Assembly (NCBI RefSeq): GCF_020531905.1
Contig: NZ_JAJAWG010000002.1
Coordinates: forward strand, 62,001-126,000
Direction: 5' to 3'
Origin: Deefgea salmonis
GTDB taxonomy: Bacteria; Pseudomonadota; Gammaproteobacteria; Burkholderiales; Chitinibacteraceae
DNA length: 64,000 bases
Shown here: one piece after another, positions 27,151 to 36,184 of the stretch
Layout: each line of letters starts with the position of its first letter
How positions within the stretch are numbered: the first letter of the stretch is position 1
The notes under the pieces: model-generated
The model's input: only the letters and a program-made list of their open reading frames with translations
What the model was told of the DNA's origin: nothing
Database searches by the model: none
Made by a program: the position numbers and the translations under genes

Positions 27151-28194
27151 ATGGAAATCTCAGAACTCTTAGCCTTTTCGGTAAAGAATAAAGCCTCCGA
27201 TTTACACCTTTCCGCTGGTTTGCCACCGATGATTCGGGTTCATGGCGACGTTCGGCGCATTAACTTACCGGCAATGGAGCATAAAGACGTCCACGATATG
27301 GTGTACGACATTATGAATGATGGCCAGCGAAAAATTTACGAAGACACCCTCGAATGTGACTTTTCCTTTGAAATTCCTAACTTAGCGCGCTTTAGGGTGA
27401 ATGCCTTTGTGCAAAATCGCGGCGCTGGCGCGGTATTTCGGACGATCCCATCCAAAGTCTTATCACTTGAAGAATTAGGCTGTCCCAAAGTCTTTCAGGA
27501 CATCGCACAAAACCCACGTGGTTTGGTATTAGTCACCGGCCCTACAGGCTCGGGTAAATCAACCACACTCGCGGCCATGGTTAACTTCATTAATGACAAT
27601 GAATATGGCCATATTTTGACGGTGGAAGACCCAATCGAGTTTGTGCATCAATCTAAAAAATGCCTCATCAATCAGCGTGAAGTCGGCCCACATACGATGT
27701 CGTTTTCGAATGCATTACGCAGCGCCTTACGGGAAGATCCGGATGTGATTTTGGTCGGTGAAATGCGCGATTTGGAAACCATTCGTTTGGCACTCACCGC
27801 CGCAGAAACCGGGCATTTGGTGTTTGGTACTTTGCATACCACATCGGCCGCAAAAACCATTGACCGGATTGTTGACGTTTTCCCTGCGGCAGAAAAAGAA
27901 ATGGTTCGCTCGATGCTGTCTGAATCATTGCGTGCGGTGATTTCGCAAACCTTATTAAAAACCAAAGATGGACAAGGCCGCGTTGCCGCGCATGAGATCA
28001 TGATCGGGATTCCGGCGATTCGAAATTTAATCCGCGAAAATAAAATTGCGCAAATGTATTCATCGATTCAAACCGGCTCCCAATATGGCATGCAAACCTT
28101 GGATCAATGTCTGCAAAATCTAGTGCAACGTAATGTGGTGTCAATTATCGATGCGCGTGGTAAAGCGGCGATTCCAGATAATTTTAAGGGTTAA
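27151..28194 (+). CDS. pilT: Type IV pilus retraction ATPase PilT
   Basis: A 347-residue hexameric ATPase: N-terminal PAS-like domain, Walker A GPTGSGKSTT, Asp and His boxes (ILTVEDPIEFVH, LREDPDVILVGEMRD, TGHLVFGTLHT) and the PilT-specific IPAIRNLIRE. It powers pilus retraction and twitching at the inner membrane base. RBS AGAGGAAG precedes ATG 27151. pilU follows after 12 bp. Confidence 0.97.
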   Translation: MEISELLAFSVKNKASDLHLSAGLPPMIRVHGDVRRINLPAMEHKDVHDMVYDIMNDGQRKIYEDTLECDFSFEIPNLARFRVNAFVQNRGAGAVFRTIPSKVLSLEELGCPKVFQDIAQNPRGLVLVTGPTGSGKSTTLAAMVNFINDNEYGHILTVEDPIEFVHQSKKCLINQREVGPHTMSFSNALRSALREDPDVILVGEMRDLETIRLALTAAETGHLVFGTLHTTSAAKTIDRIVDVFPAAEKEMVRSMLSESLRAVISQTLLKTKDGQGRVAAHEIMIGIPAIRNLIRENKIAQMYSSIQTGSQYGMQTLDQCLQNLVQRNVVSIIDARGKAAIPDNFKG

Positions 28195-28206
28195 TTTCAG
28201 TCGATT

Positions 28207-29343
28207 ATGGAAAAAGAACAAGCAGCCAAGTTTATGCATGATTTATTGCGGCATATGCGCAGTAAAAATGCTTCGGATTTATTTATCACCGTTGATTTTC
28301 CGCCAGCAATGAAAATCGATGGTCGAGTGACCCCTGTTTCAAATCAGCAACTCACTGCACAACACACCAAAGAATTAGCGCGGGCGATTATGAATGATCG
28401 TCAAGCCGAAGACTTTGAAGCCAATAAAGAATGTAATTTCGCGATTAGCCCCGGCTCAATGGGGCGTTTTCGGGTGAATGCATTTATGCAGCAAGGCCGT
28501 GTTGGCATGGTGTTACGGACGATTAATTCAGAAATTCCCAAATTAGAAGAATTAAACCTGCCGCCAGTATTGCGGGATATTGCGATGACCAAGCGCGGTT
28601 TAGTGATTTTTGTTGGCGGGACGGGTTCAGGTAAATCAACGTCGTTGGCGGCCATGATTGGGCATCGGAATGAAAATGCCTATGACCATATCATTACCAT
28701 TGAAGACCCGATTGAATACGTGCATGAGCATAAAAATTCGATTATTACGCAGCGAGAAGTGGGCGTAGATACTGATTCTTGGATGGCGGCGCTGAAAAAC
28801 ACCTTGCGCCAAGCGCCGGATGTGATTTTGATTGGCGAAGTGCGCGATCGTGAAACCATGGACTACGCGATTGCTTTTGCCGAAACCGGCCATCTTTGTA
28901 TGGCGACCTTGCACGCCAACTCGGCCAATCAGGCACTGGATCGGATTATTAACTTTTTCCCTGAAGAGCGCCGTTCTCAGTTATTGATGGATTTATCGCT
29001 TAACTTAAAGGCCTTTGTATCGCAACGTTTAGTGCCGCATTTATCCGGTAAAGGCCGCGTTGCCGCCGTTGAAGTGATGCTCAATTCGCCATTGATTTCC
29101 GAGTTAATCTTTAAAGGCGAAGTTCACGAGATTAAAGAAATTATGAAAAAATCGCGTGAGCTGGGTATGCAAACATTTGACCAATCGCTATTTGATTTAT
29201 TTGAAGCCAATCGCATTAGCTATGAAGACGCCTTGCGTAATGCCGACTCGGTGAATGATTTACGCTTGCAAATCAAATTAAATGGCACGGAATCGAAAAA
29301 TCGTGACGTTTTGTCGGGTTTAGATCATCTTGATATTGTATAA
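28207..29343 (+). CDS. pilU: PilT-dependent retraction ATPase PilU
   Basis: A 378-residue paralogue of PilT with Walker A GGTGSGKSTS, ITIEDPIEYVHEH, LRQAPDVILIGEVRD and a longer C-terminal tail. PilU aids PilT in retraction under load. The TTG-free start ATG 28207 lies 12 bp after pilT, so they are co-transcribed. A GC-rich hairpin (29381-29409) follows the stop. Confidence 0.96.
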   Translation: MEKEQAAKFMHDLLRHMRSKNASDLFITVDFPPAMKIDGRVTPVSNQQLTAQHTKELARAIMNDRQAEDFEANKECNFAISPGSMGRFRVNAFMQQGRVGMVLRTINSEIPKLEELNLPPVLRDIAMTKRGLVIFVGGTGSGKSTSLAAMIGHRNENAYDHIITIEDPIEYVHEHKNSIITQREVGVDTDSWMAALKNTLRQAPDVILIGEVRDRETMDYAIAFAETGHLCMATLHANSANQALDRIINFFPEERRSQLLMDLSLNLKAFVSQRLVPHLSGKGRVAAVEVMLNSPLISELIFKGEVHEIKEIMKKSRELGMQTFDQSLFDLFEANRISYEDALRNADSVNDLRLQIKLNGTESKNRDVLSGLDHLDIV

Positions 29344-29380
29344 ATTTAAGCCTTAATCGATTGGCATTATTTTTATCCTG

Positions 29381-29409
29381 CTGCGGCGCAATTTTATATT
29401 GCGCCGCAG
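29381..29409. terminator. GC-rich hairpin after pilU
   Basis: Arms CTGCGGCGCAA and TTGCGCCGCAG with loop TTTTATA; 11-bp perfect stem 38 bp after the pilU stop. No T-run follows, so it may protect the mRNA 3' end or assist termination. Confidence 0.6.
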
Positions 29410-29520
29410 AACTGGATATCGCCATACTGAGGCTGTGGATATCAACGATTTGCATTTAAACTGAGCAATAACAAATGCATTACGCTTATTTCTATTAAAA
29501 TACGCCAAGATATAGGTAAT

Positions 29521-29547
29521 AGGGCACGACTGATCGTGCTCTTTTTG
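29521..29547 (+). terminator. Intrinsic terminator
   Basis: Arms AGGGCACGA and TCGTGCTCT (9 bp, one G-T pair), loop CTGA, then TTTT. It could end pilTU read-through or a small RNA starting in the AT-rich stretch upstream. Confidence 0.75.
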
Positions 29548-29713
29548 CTTTCTCGAATTGATCAAAGCTGAAGATCGACATCGTGAGGCTTGGCTGGTTT
29601 ATTTCGCATGGGTTACTTGGTTTTTTAGAATGATTGTTTGAGGTATCGTGTTATTATTTTTACCGTGCTACGGTATTGATTGATTTGTAATTAGATGTTC
29701 CTATGAAAAAATA

Positions 29714-31723
29714 ATGATAAGAAAATTGCATCGCCTTCTGCGTTTATCTCCGTTTATTTTTGCCCTGAGTGCAATGTGTATGCTTGCGGGTGGGGTGCAT
29801 GCTGCAATGTTGGGCGATATCCGAGTGTATTCTGCATTGGGTGAAAAATTTTCGGCCAGTATCTCTGTGGCGGCATCAGAGGAAGAAGAACTCAGTAGCG
29901 CCTGTTTTCGGCTCGTTGGCTTGCATGGCGGCGAAGAGCAAAATGTATTGCGCCGTGCCAAATTGGTTTTTCAGCAAGATGGTGCAGGCGGCCGCGTTTT
30001 GATTTATGGCCTTGATGCTTGGCAAGAGCCACTACTGAATTTAGCGGTTAGGGTCAAATGCCCGGGAGAAGAAAACCGAGTTTTTCAGCGTGATTACAGT
30101 GTGCTACTCGATCCACACGAATACCAAGCCGCCAATAAAAAACGCCATCAGCCGATCACTACCCCCATCAATCTACGTACTTTGCCACGTTTAGGCGCGG
30201 TATGGTGGACTGAAGAGGGCGATACCGTCGCCAATATCGCGCGCCGTTATTATCCGAATCAAGCGCAGCAACGCGCTCAGTTTGTTGAGCGTATTTTTGA
30301 TCTGAACCCAGATTTGCCACAAGGCTCGACGGTGCGCTTGGGAAATCAATGGCGATTGCAATTGCCAGCACCGATAGCCAAAGCAAAAGCACCGGCAGCA
30401 CCGCGGATTGAGACTTTGCCAGCCGAGGCGAGGCTTAGCTTATCGCCTGCCAGTACTGCCGTCGATGCGATTGAATCTGCTGCGAGCGCGACGGCGAGCG
30501 CGGATGAATTTCGTTTGCGCTTATCATTGCCGACGCTGGATTTAAAACAAAAAAATAACTTGTCACCAGCAGAAATTTTGCGTTTGCGAGAGCGTTTATT
30601 GTCGCTTGAATCGGACGAACAAGCGGCACAAATGCTGCAACTCAAAGATCAGATCGTTCAATTAGAGCAACAATTAAATCGGGTTAATACCACCAATTCG
30701 CCAGCCAAAGGCGCGGCCAAAATGGAAGATGATGCTTCGTTTTCTTGGCAATGGTGGTTGTTCTTGGGCTTGACCTTGCTGGCGATTTTGGTGGTGATTT
30801 GGCGGCAACGATTGCGCGTTACCGCCGATAATTCGTACTCGGCGCTGGGAATTGCCACTTTGCATGGCAATCCAACGACGATCTTGGCGCAAAGAACGCC
30901 GAGTCATTTTCCGCATTCGCAAACACGAACCAGTGGCTTTGCCACGCCCGCGCCGACGCCCGCGCCAGAGTATGACAACACCGATTGGCATGGCGTGGAC
31001 GTTGTTTCGCCGGCTTCAGTGGCAGAAGAAGCGCAGTTATTACTGGACTACGGCATGACGGCGCAAGCGATTCAGTTACTCAGTGCCGAAGTACTTGATC
31101 GCCCGCATTCATTGGCTTTGTGGATGAAGCTATTAGAAGTCTTTGCGCAAGAACAGATGCTGGAAGCGTTTCAAGAACGTGCGGTGGCGTTTCGCTTGCA
31201 TTTTGCCAGCGATTCATTGTGGCAGCAGGTGCAAAGCATGGGACAGAAAATCGACGCTAATAATCCTTTGTATCAATCGATCGATGCGCGATCAGCGCCC
31301 AGCGTCGCGGCGCCAACGACGGTGATTCATAATGCCAATTTAGCGCAGACTTTAGGCGTGATGCCGCTGCAATCCAATCCCCCAATTGTGAGTGGCGATC
31401 ACGATGCGTTTCATTTTGATTTAGATTTGTTGCCCACCGCCCATGAACGAGGCGCGGATCAGCTGAGCGTTTTTGCCGCTCAGCAAGATCGCGACCCCGA
31501 GACGAATACGCCATCAATCGCTCACCCGCGCCGGCAGTTTTCGGCGAAAGACTTTGTTTCTGATGATGCAACGTTGCAAGAGATTGCCGCCTTAATTGCC
31601 GCCGATCAACGCCGTGAAGCGTTTGAACGCTTAGAAATGCTCTTGTATAAAGGCACCATGCCGCAGCGTTTAAGTGCGTCCAAATGGCTGGATAAATTAC
31701 TCAGCCACTACGGCCAGCCCTAA
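29714..31723 (+). CDS. fimV: FimV/TspA-family pilus-associated protein
   Basis: A 669-residue inner-membrane protein. Signal peptide ends near HAA (about 31), followed by the FimV N-terminal domain (MLGDIRVYSALGEKFSASIS), a LysM-like murein-binding region (about 155-215, TEEGDTVANIARRYYPNQ), a coiled coil (about 290-325), one TM (about 343-361), and a cytosolic part with TPR-like helices and the terminal FimV helix (FERLEMLLYKGTMPQRL). FimV organises polar type IV pilus assembly and c-di-GMP/cAMP signals, fitting its place after pilTU. ATG 29714 overlaps the stop of a three-codon ORF (ATG AAA AAA TAA from 29703); no clear Shine-Dalgarno is seen for it. Confidence 0.9.
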   Translation: MIRKLHRLLRLSPFIFALSAMCMLAGGVHAAMLGDIRVYSALGEKFSASISVAASEEEELSSACFRLVGLHGGEEQNVLRRAKLVFQQDGAGGRVLIYGLDAWQEPLLNLAVRVKCPGEENRVFQRDYSVLLDPHEYQAANKKRHQPITTPINLRTLPRLGAVWWTEEGDTVANIARRYYPNQAQQRAQFVERIFDLNPDLPQGSTVRLGNQWRLQLPAPIAKAKAPAAPRIETLPAEARLSLSPASTAVDAIESAASATASADEFRLRLSLPTLDLKQKNNLSPAEILRLRERLLSLESDEQAAQMLQLKDQIVQLEQQLNRVNTTNSPAKGAAKMEDDASFSWQWWLFLGLTLLAILVVIWRQRLRVTADNSYSALGIATLHGNPTTILAQRTPSHFPHSQTRTSGFATPAPTPAPEYDNTDWHGVDVVSPASVAEEAQLLLDYGMTAQAIQLLSAEVLDRPHSLALWMKLLEVFAQEQMLEAFQERAVAFRLHFASDSLWQQVQSMGQKIDANNPLYQSIDARSAPSVAAPTTVIHNANLAQTLGVMPLQSNPPIVSGDHDAFHFDLDLLPTAHERGADQLSVFAAQQDRDPETNTPSIAHPRRQFSAKDFVSDDATLQEIAALIAADQRREAFERLEMLLYKGTMPQRLSASKWLDKLLSHYGQP

Positions 31724-31740
31724 TCAGCAAATTGAAAGAC

Positions 31741-31777
31741 AAAAAAACCGCCAATCGATTGTTGGCGGTTTTTTTTG
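31741..31777. terminator. Bidirectional intrinsic terminator
   Basis: Arms AAAAAACCGCCAA and TTGGCGGTTTTTT around TCGATTG, shared by convergent fimV and uvrA. A copy of the 47-bp element starts 5 bp later. Confidence 0.9.
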
Positions 31778-31781
31778 ATTG

Positions 31782-31828
31782 GGTATCTTACTCTGGCGCT
31801 TTATTTAAAGAGCGTGCAAGGTAATACC
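31782..31828. repeat. 47-bp palindromic element, copy 3 (inside the uvrA 3' end)
   Basis: Begins GGTATCTTAC, ends TAATACC, with a centre CGCTTTATTTAAAGAGCG. About 41 of its 47 bases lie within uvrA and encode its last 13 residues and stop. Flanks G/CC extend the terminal arms. Confidence 0.7.
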
Positions 31829-34643
31829 CCGTATGGCTATGTGGATTTTTAGCGACTTCCTCAGGTGTACCGGTGGCAATAATTTGTCCACCACCTGCAC
31901 CGCCTTCAGGGCCTAAATCAATTACCCAGTCAGCGGTTTTAATCACGTCCAGATTATGCTCAATAACGACAATTGAATTGCCATGGCCTGCCAAGCGCTG
32001 CACCACGGTCAGCAGCAGGTCGATATCGTGAAAATGCAAACCCGTGGTCGGCTCATCCAAGATATACAAGGTGCGGCCGGTGTCGCGTTTGGAGAGCTCC
32101 AGCGCCAATTTCACGCGCTGTGCTTCGCCGCCCGAGAGCGTGGTGGCGCTTTGCCCGAGGCGAATATAGCCCAAGCCCACGTCCATTAAGGTTTGCAACT
32201 TTCTGGCGACGGTGGGCACGGCGCTAAAGAAGGCCAGCGCGTTTTCCACCGTCATTTCCAATACTTCCGTAATGTTTTTGCCTTTGTACAAGACTTCCAG
32301 CGTTTCACGGTTATAGCGTTTGCTATGACACACATCACACGGTACATACACATCGGGCAAGAAATGCATCTCGACTTTAATCACGCCATCGCCTTGGCAC
32401 GCTTCGCAGCGACCGCCTTTAACGTTGAACGAGAATCGCCCCGGCCCATAACCGCGTTCGCGGCTCATCGGCACGCCAGAAAACAGCTCACGAATCGGCG
32501 TAAATAGCCCGGTATACGTTGCAGGGTTCGAGCGCGGGGTGCGGCCAATTGGCGATTGATCGACATTAATGACTTTGTCTAGATGCTCAAGCCCGTGCAC
32601 GCTGTGATATGGCGACGATTCGATCCCAGCGCCATTGAGTTCACGGGCGGCAATCGCATACAAAGTGTCGTTAATCAGCGTGGATTTACCCGAGCCAGAA
32701 ACGCCGGTAATGCACACCATCATGCCCAGCGGCAAATCCAGATCGACGTCTTTTAAGTTATTCCCGCTGGCGCCTTTGATATGCAGCCAGCGGCCTTCGG
32801 TCGGCACACGGCGGGTGGCGGGCATCGCAATTTTGCGTTTGCCAGTCATAAATTGGCCGGTGACAGAATTCGGATTGTTAAACACGTCTTCAGGCTTGCC
32901 GTAGGCGATGACTTCGCCACCGTGTACGCCAGCGCCCGGGCCCATATCAATCAGCCAATCGGCAGCTCGCATCGCGTCTTCATCGTGCTCGACGACAATT
33001 ACCGTATTGTCCAAATCGCGCAGATGAATCAAAGTGCCGATTAAGCGGTCATTGTCGCGCTGATGCAGACCAATGGAGGGCTCATCGAGCACATACATCA
33101 CCCCAGTAAGGCCAGAACCAATTTGGCTGGCTAAGCGAATGCGTTGTGCTTCGCCGCCCGATAGGGTATCGGCGCTGCGTTCAAGGCACAGGTAGTCGAG
33201 GCCCACGTTGACCAAAAAGCCAAGTCGTTCGCTGACTTCTTTGACGATTTTTTCGGCAATCTGCGCTTTGGCGCCTTCTAAATGTAAACCAGTAAAAAAC
33301 AGCAGTGTATCTCGCAAAGCCATTTTGGATATGGCGTGCAGGGTAATACCCCCAACTTGCACATGGCGTGCTTCGGTGCGTAACCGCGCGCCATTGCAGC
33401 TTGGGCAAACTTGATTATTTTGATATTTGGCGAGCTCTTCACGCACCGCCATTGAATCGGTTTCTTTGTAGCGGCGCTCTAAATTCGGAATAATCCCTTC
33501 AAAAGCATGGGCGCGCTCGAATTTATTGCCGCGTTCATTGGTATACATAAACGCGATTTCATCGCGCCCCGAGCCTTGCAAGATCGCGTCTTGCACTTCG
33601 CTACTTAATTCATTCCACGCGGTATTGATATCAAAGCCGTAATGTTCGGCAATGCTCATCAGCATTTGGAAATAAAACTGATTGCGTTTATCCCAGCCTT
33701 TTACTGCGCCGGCGGCCAAGCTCAGATCAGGATGCGCCACGACGCGTTTGGGATCAAAAAAGGTACGGTGACCGAGTCCATCGCAGGAAGGGCAAGCGCC
33801 CATTGGGTTGTTAAACGAGAACAAACGCGGTTCGAGTTCAGGCAAGCTGTAGCTACAAATCGGGCAAGCAAATTTGGCCGAAAACCAATGCTCTTTGCCG
33901 GTGTCCATTTCAACCGCAATGGCGCGGCCTTCGGCGTGGCGCAAGGCGGTTTCAAAGCTTTCGGCAAGTCGTTGCTGAATGTCGGCATGTACTTTCAGCC
34001 GATCAATGACGACGTCAATGGTGTGTTTTTTGTTTTTGTCCAGTTTCGGCGTTTCGTCGAGCTCGAACACTTCGCCGTCGATGCGAACGCGAACAAAACC
34101 TTGCGCGCGCAGCTCTTCGAGCAAGTCGGCGTTTTCGCCTTTTTTGCCCATAATCACTGGCGCTAAAATCATCAGTTTGCTGTCTTCGGGCAGCGCCAAC
34201 ACATGATCCACCATTTGGCTGACGGTTTGGCTTTGCAGCGCTTGCTGGTGTTCAGGGCAAAATGGCGTGCCAACGCGGGCAAATAACAGCCGTAAATAAT
34301 CGTGAATCTCGGTCACCGTGCCCACGGTGGAACGCGGATTGTGGCTGGTGGCTTTTTGTTCAATCGAAATGGCTGGCGACAGCCCTTCAATCAAATCGAC
34401 ATCGGGTTTTTCCATTAATTGCAAAAACTGCCGTGCATACGCCGAGAGCGATTCAACATAGCGGCGTTGTCCTTCGGCATACAAAGTGTCGAAAGCCAAC
34501 GACGATTTACCCGACCCAGATAAGCCGGTGATCACAATCAGCTTGCCACGCGGCAAGTCTAAGTTGACGTTTTTGAGGTTATGGGTACGGGCTCCGCGAA
34601 TGCGGATCATCGGGATGTCAGTTTGTTCAGTCGCACGATACAT
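31788..34643 (-). CDS. uvrA: Excinuclease ABC subunit A
   Basis: A 951-residue damage-sensing ATPase of nucleotide excision repair. Two ABC modules with Walker [15 protein letters not shown] and [14 protein letters not shown] and signatures LSGGEAQR; zinc-binding pairs CPICS...CPSC in the insertion and CEAC...CDVC in the second module. Length is near the family norm. The last residues ([12 protein letters not shown]) differ from the usual UvrA tail and are encoded by a 47-bp repeat element, which supplies the stop codon. ATG 34643, with AGAGA upstream. Convergent with fimV. Confidence 0.98.
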   Translation of the reverse strand: MYRATEQTDIPMIRIRGARTHNLKNVNLDLPRGKLIVITGLSGSGKSSLAFDTLYAEGQRRYVESLSAYARQFLQLMEKPDVDLIEGLSPAISIEQKATSHNPRSTVGTVTEIHDYLRLLFARVGTPFCPEHQQALQSQTVSQMVDHVLALPEDSKLMILAPVIMGKKGENADLLEELRAQGFVRVRIDGEVFELDETPKLDKNKKHTIDVVIDRLKVHADIQQRLAESFETALRHAEGRAIAVEMDTGKEHWFSAKFACPICSYSLPELEPRLFSFNNPMGACPSCDGLGHRTFFDPKRVVAHPDLSLAAGAVKGWDKRNQFYFQMLMSIAEHYGFDINTAWNELSSEVQDAILQGSGRDEIAFMYTNERGNKFERAHAFEGIIPNLERRYKETDSMAVREELAKYQNNQVCPSCNGARLRTEARHVQVGGITLHAISKMALRDTLLFFTGLHLEGAKAQIAEKIVKEVSERLGFLVNVGLDYLCLERSADTLSGGEAQRIRLASQIGSGLTGVMYVLDEPSIGLHQRDNDRLIGTLIHLRDLDNTVIVVEHDEDAMRAADWLIDMGPGAGVHGGEVIAYGKPEDVFNNPNSVTGQFMTGKRKIAMPATRRVPTEGRWLHIKGASGNNLKDVDLDLPLGMMVCITGVSGSGKSTLINDTLYAIAARELNGAGIESSPYHSVHGLEHLDKVINVDQSPIGRTPRSNPATYTGLFTPIRELFSGVPMSRERGYGPGRFSFNVKGGRCEACQGDGVIKVEMHFLPDVYVPCDVCHSKRYNRETLEVLYKGKNITEVLEMTVENALAFFSAVPTVARKLQTLMDVGLGYIRLGQSATTLSGGEAQRVKLALELSKRDTGRTLYILDEPTTGLHFHDIDLLLTVVQRLAGHGNSIVVIEHNLDVIKTADWVIDLGPEGGAGGGQIIATGTPEEVAKNPHSHTGYYLARSLNKAPE

Positions 34644-34845
34644 TAGCAGTCTCTTTTGAAGCAGCGCACCAATTTAAGGGGACTTTAATCATCGCAAGGG
34701 CGGGGTGGTGCCGATCGATCGCTCATCGTTCTTTTGATCGGCGTTGCGATTGGGAGACCTTTTGATTAAAGCCCACGTTCACTGTCGAGATACGCAAGGC
34801 AATCAAGTAATATACCCTAAACCCATCTATTTGAGACTTCTTGCG

Positions 34846-35793
34846 ATGGAAACTTCCGTCTATCAAGCGCCGGCATTGGCTTTTGCTGCACAAGCGGGCC
34901 TAGTTAATTTACAAGTGACACAAGAAATTCCGTCTTTTTATGGCCATGTCGTATTTTTGCAAGCCGAACAGGGTGAATTTGTCGTTAAGTTTTCTCGGCA
35001 AGCAGGGCGTTTGGCCTCTGAAATTGTGGCCTTGAATCGCTTACGCCCGCATAGTCTGTTGCCGATGCCCGAGGTTTTAGTGCATCGCGAGATTTTGGGC
35101 GAGCATGGCAAGCTCGACGCCTTGTTGATGCCGCGCTTATTGGGTATTCCAGCTTGGGAGTTGCCTAATCCTTTGCCAAATCCGACACCAACGGCGCAGC
35201 GGATTGTTGAGCAAATGTTGGCGTGGCATGCCGTGAGTGATGCGCGTGGCTTTGAACATGCCAATGGCGAATTCACCTTGGCATTTTTACCTGCTTTTGA
35301 ATCGTGGACGCGGCCGTTGTTGGCTGGCTTGAATGCCGAGAATTCGCCGTTTTCTACTCAATTACGCAGCGCGTTTGCCAAGCTGTGGGCTGAGCGTGAA
35401 CGCGTATTGGCGCCGATTACAGGGCCATCGTCACTGTGCCACGATGATCCGCACGCGTGTAATTTTTTATATGACGCCAGCGGCTTACCGATTGCTGCCA
35501 TTGATCCGTGTGATGTGGCATTTCGCCATCGTGAGCAGGATATTTTTCATTTGGCGGATGCGTTTCCTGATTGGCGTTTATTGGAAAGCTATATCGAGCA
35601 GCAGCCATTAGCCGATGGCTTTGCGGCGCGGCGCTGGTTTTTTTCTTTGTGGGACGATGTAAAGCATAGCCAAAATGTCGCTTGGTACGATGCAACGTGG
35701 TTTGCAAATAAATTCGCACAATTGGCGCAAGTGGATGCCGATTTTCAAAGCGTGGCCGATGTCGCCAGTACCGCACATCCAGCATCAGCTTAA
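34846..35793 (+). CDS. APH-like phosphotransferase family protein
   Basis: A 315-residue kinase-fold protein. The catalytic loop reads LCHDDPHACNFLYD (HxDxxxxN form) and the metal-binding part reads AAIDPCDVAF; the N-lobe has GEFVVKFSR with the ATP lysine. This is the aminoglycoside phosphotransferase/choline kinase superfamily, which also includes sugar and homoserine kinases, so the substrate is open and a resistance function should not be assumed. ATG 34846 with GAGA 10 nt upstream is preferred over the frame start at 34744, whose 34 extra residues are not family-like. Stands alone, divergent from uvrA. Confidence 0.75.
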   Translation: METSVYQAPALAFAAQAGLVNLQVTQEIPSFYGHVVFLQAEQGEFVVKFSRQAGRLASEIVALNRLRPHSLLPMPEVLVHREILGEHGKLDALLMPRLLGIPAWELPNPLPNPTPTAQRIVEQMLAWHAVSDARGFEHANGEFTLAFLPAFESWTRPLLAGLNAENSPFSTQLRSAFAKLWAERERVLAPITGPSSLCHDDPHACNFLYDASGLPIAAIDPCDVAFRHREQDIFHLADAFPDWRLLESYIEQQPLADGFAARRWFFSLWDDVKHSQNVAWYDATWFANKFAQLAQVDADFQSVADVASTAHPASA

Positions 35794-35804
35794 GCTTCAA
35801 TTCT

Positions 35805-35838
35805 TGGCGATGGCGATGGCGATGGCGATGGCGATGGC
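35805..35838. repeat. TGGCGA hexanucleotide tandem repeat
   Basis: Five full TGGCGA units plus TGGC directly after the phosphotransferase stop codon (12 bp away). Intergenic; a place for slippage, but not in a coding frame. Confidence 0.9.
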
Positions 35839-36013
35839 TGCGGTGTACGCGGTGATAGCGCGGTGGTGTCGTTGAACGTTGGTGGCGGATGCTGCGTTAC
35901 AAAGCGCTAGCGTAAAATGATGACGCGGCGCTGTGTGCTTGGCCTCAGACCAAAAGCCGCGTAAACGCGGCTGGCAAATCAAACGTCAACAGGCCTTAGG
36001 ATATTAACCCATA

Positions 36014-36060
36014 GGTATTGAGCTGTAGGCTTTGAATTTAATGCGCTTTGGTGATATACC
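36014..36060. repeat. 47-bp palindromic element, copy 4
   Basis: Begins GGTATTGAGC, ends ATATACC, with GTAGGCTTT and an ATTTAAT centre. Interior pairing is imperfect. It lies about 125 bp upstream of the MFS gene, in a same-strand gap. Confidence 0.75.
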
Positions 36061-36184
36061 CTTTGAATATGGCTGGGCTTGATTTGGATACTCTGAAGGT
36101 ATTCTTGATCAATCGCAAAGCAAACACTGCCATCCTGAGGCTGAGCTGTTAAAATCGATCCTCCTTTTGTTGATGTGGCTGCTG

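Larger units (their letters stand above)
29344..29713. other. Intergenic region with two hairpins
   Basis: 370 bp between pilU and fimV. It holds a perfect 11-bp hairpin without T-run (29381-29409), an AT-rich middle with TGCATTT...AAATGCA, and an intrinsic terminator (29521-29547). The terminator is about 180 bp from the pilU stop, so a short transcript of its own could end there. Nothing coding is supported. Confidence 0.5.
35794..36184. other. Intergenic region with microsatellite and repeat element
   Basis: About 390 bp holding the TGGCGA hexamer tract (35805-35838) and 47-bp element copy 4 (36014-36060). No further gene or terminator with a T-run was seen. Confidence 0.6.

Noticed and set aside
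33642-34166. 174-residue frame antisense to uvrA
   Set aside because: A shadow of the conserved uvrA coding sequence; no family features or ribosome site.
34770-34816. Possible eleventh 47-bp element ending in ATATACC near 34810
   Set aside because: The base 47 positions upstream is not GGTAT, and the interior has no self-complementarity.
34846-35793. Antibiotic resistance call for the APH-like protein
   Set aside because: The kinase-fold family includes many housekeeping sugar and amino-acid kinases, and nothing here points to a drug substrate.
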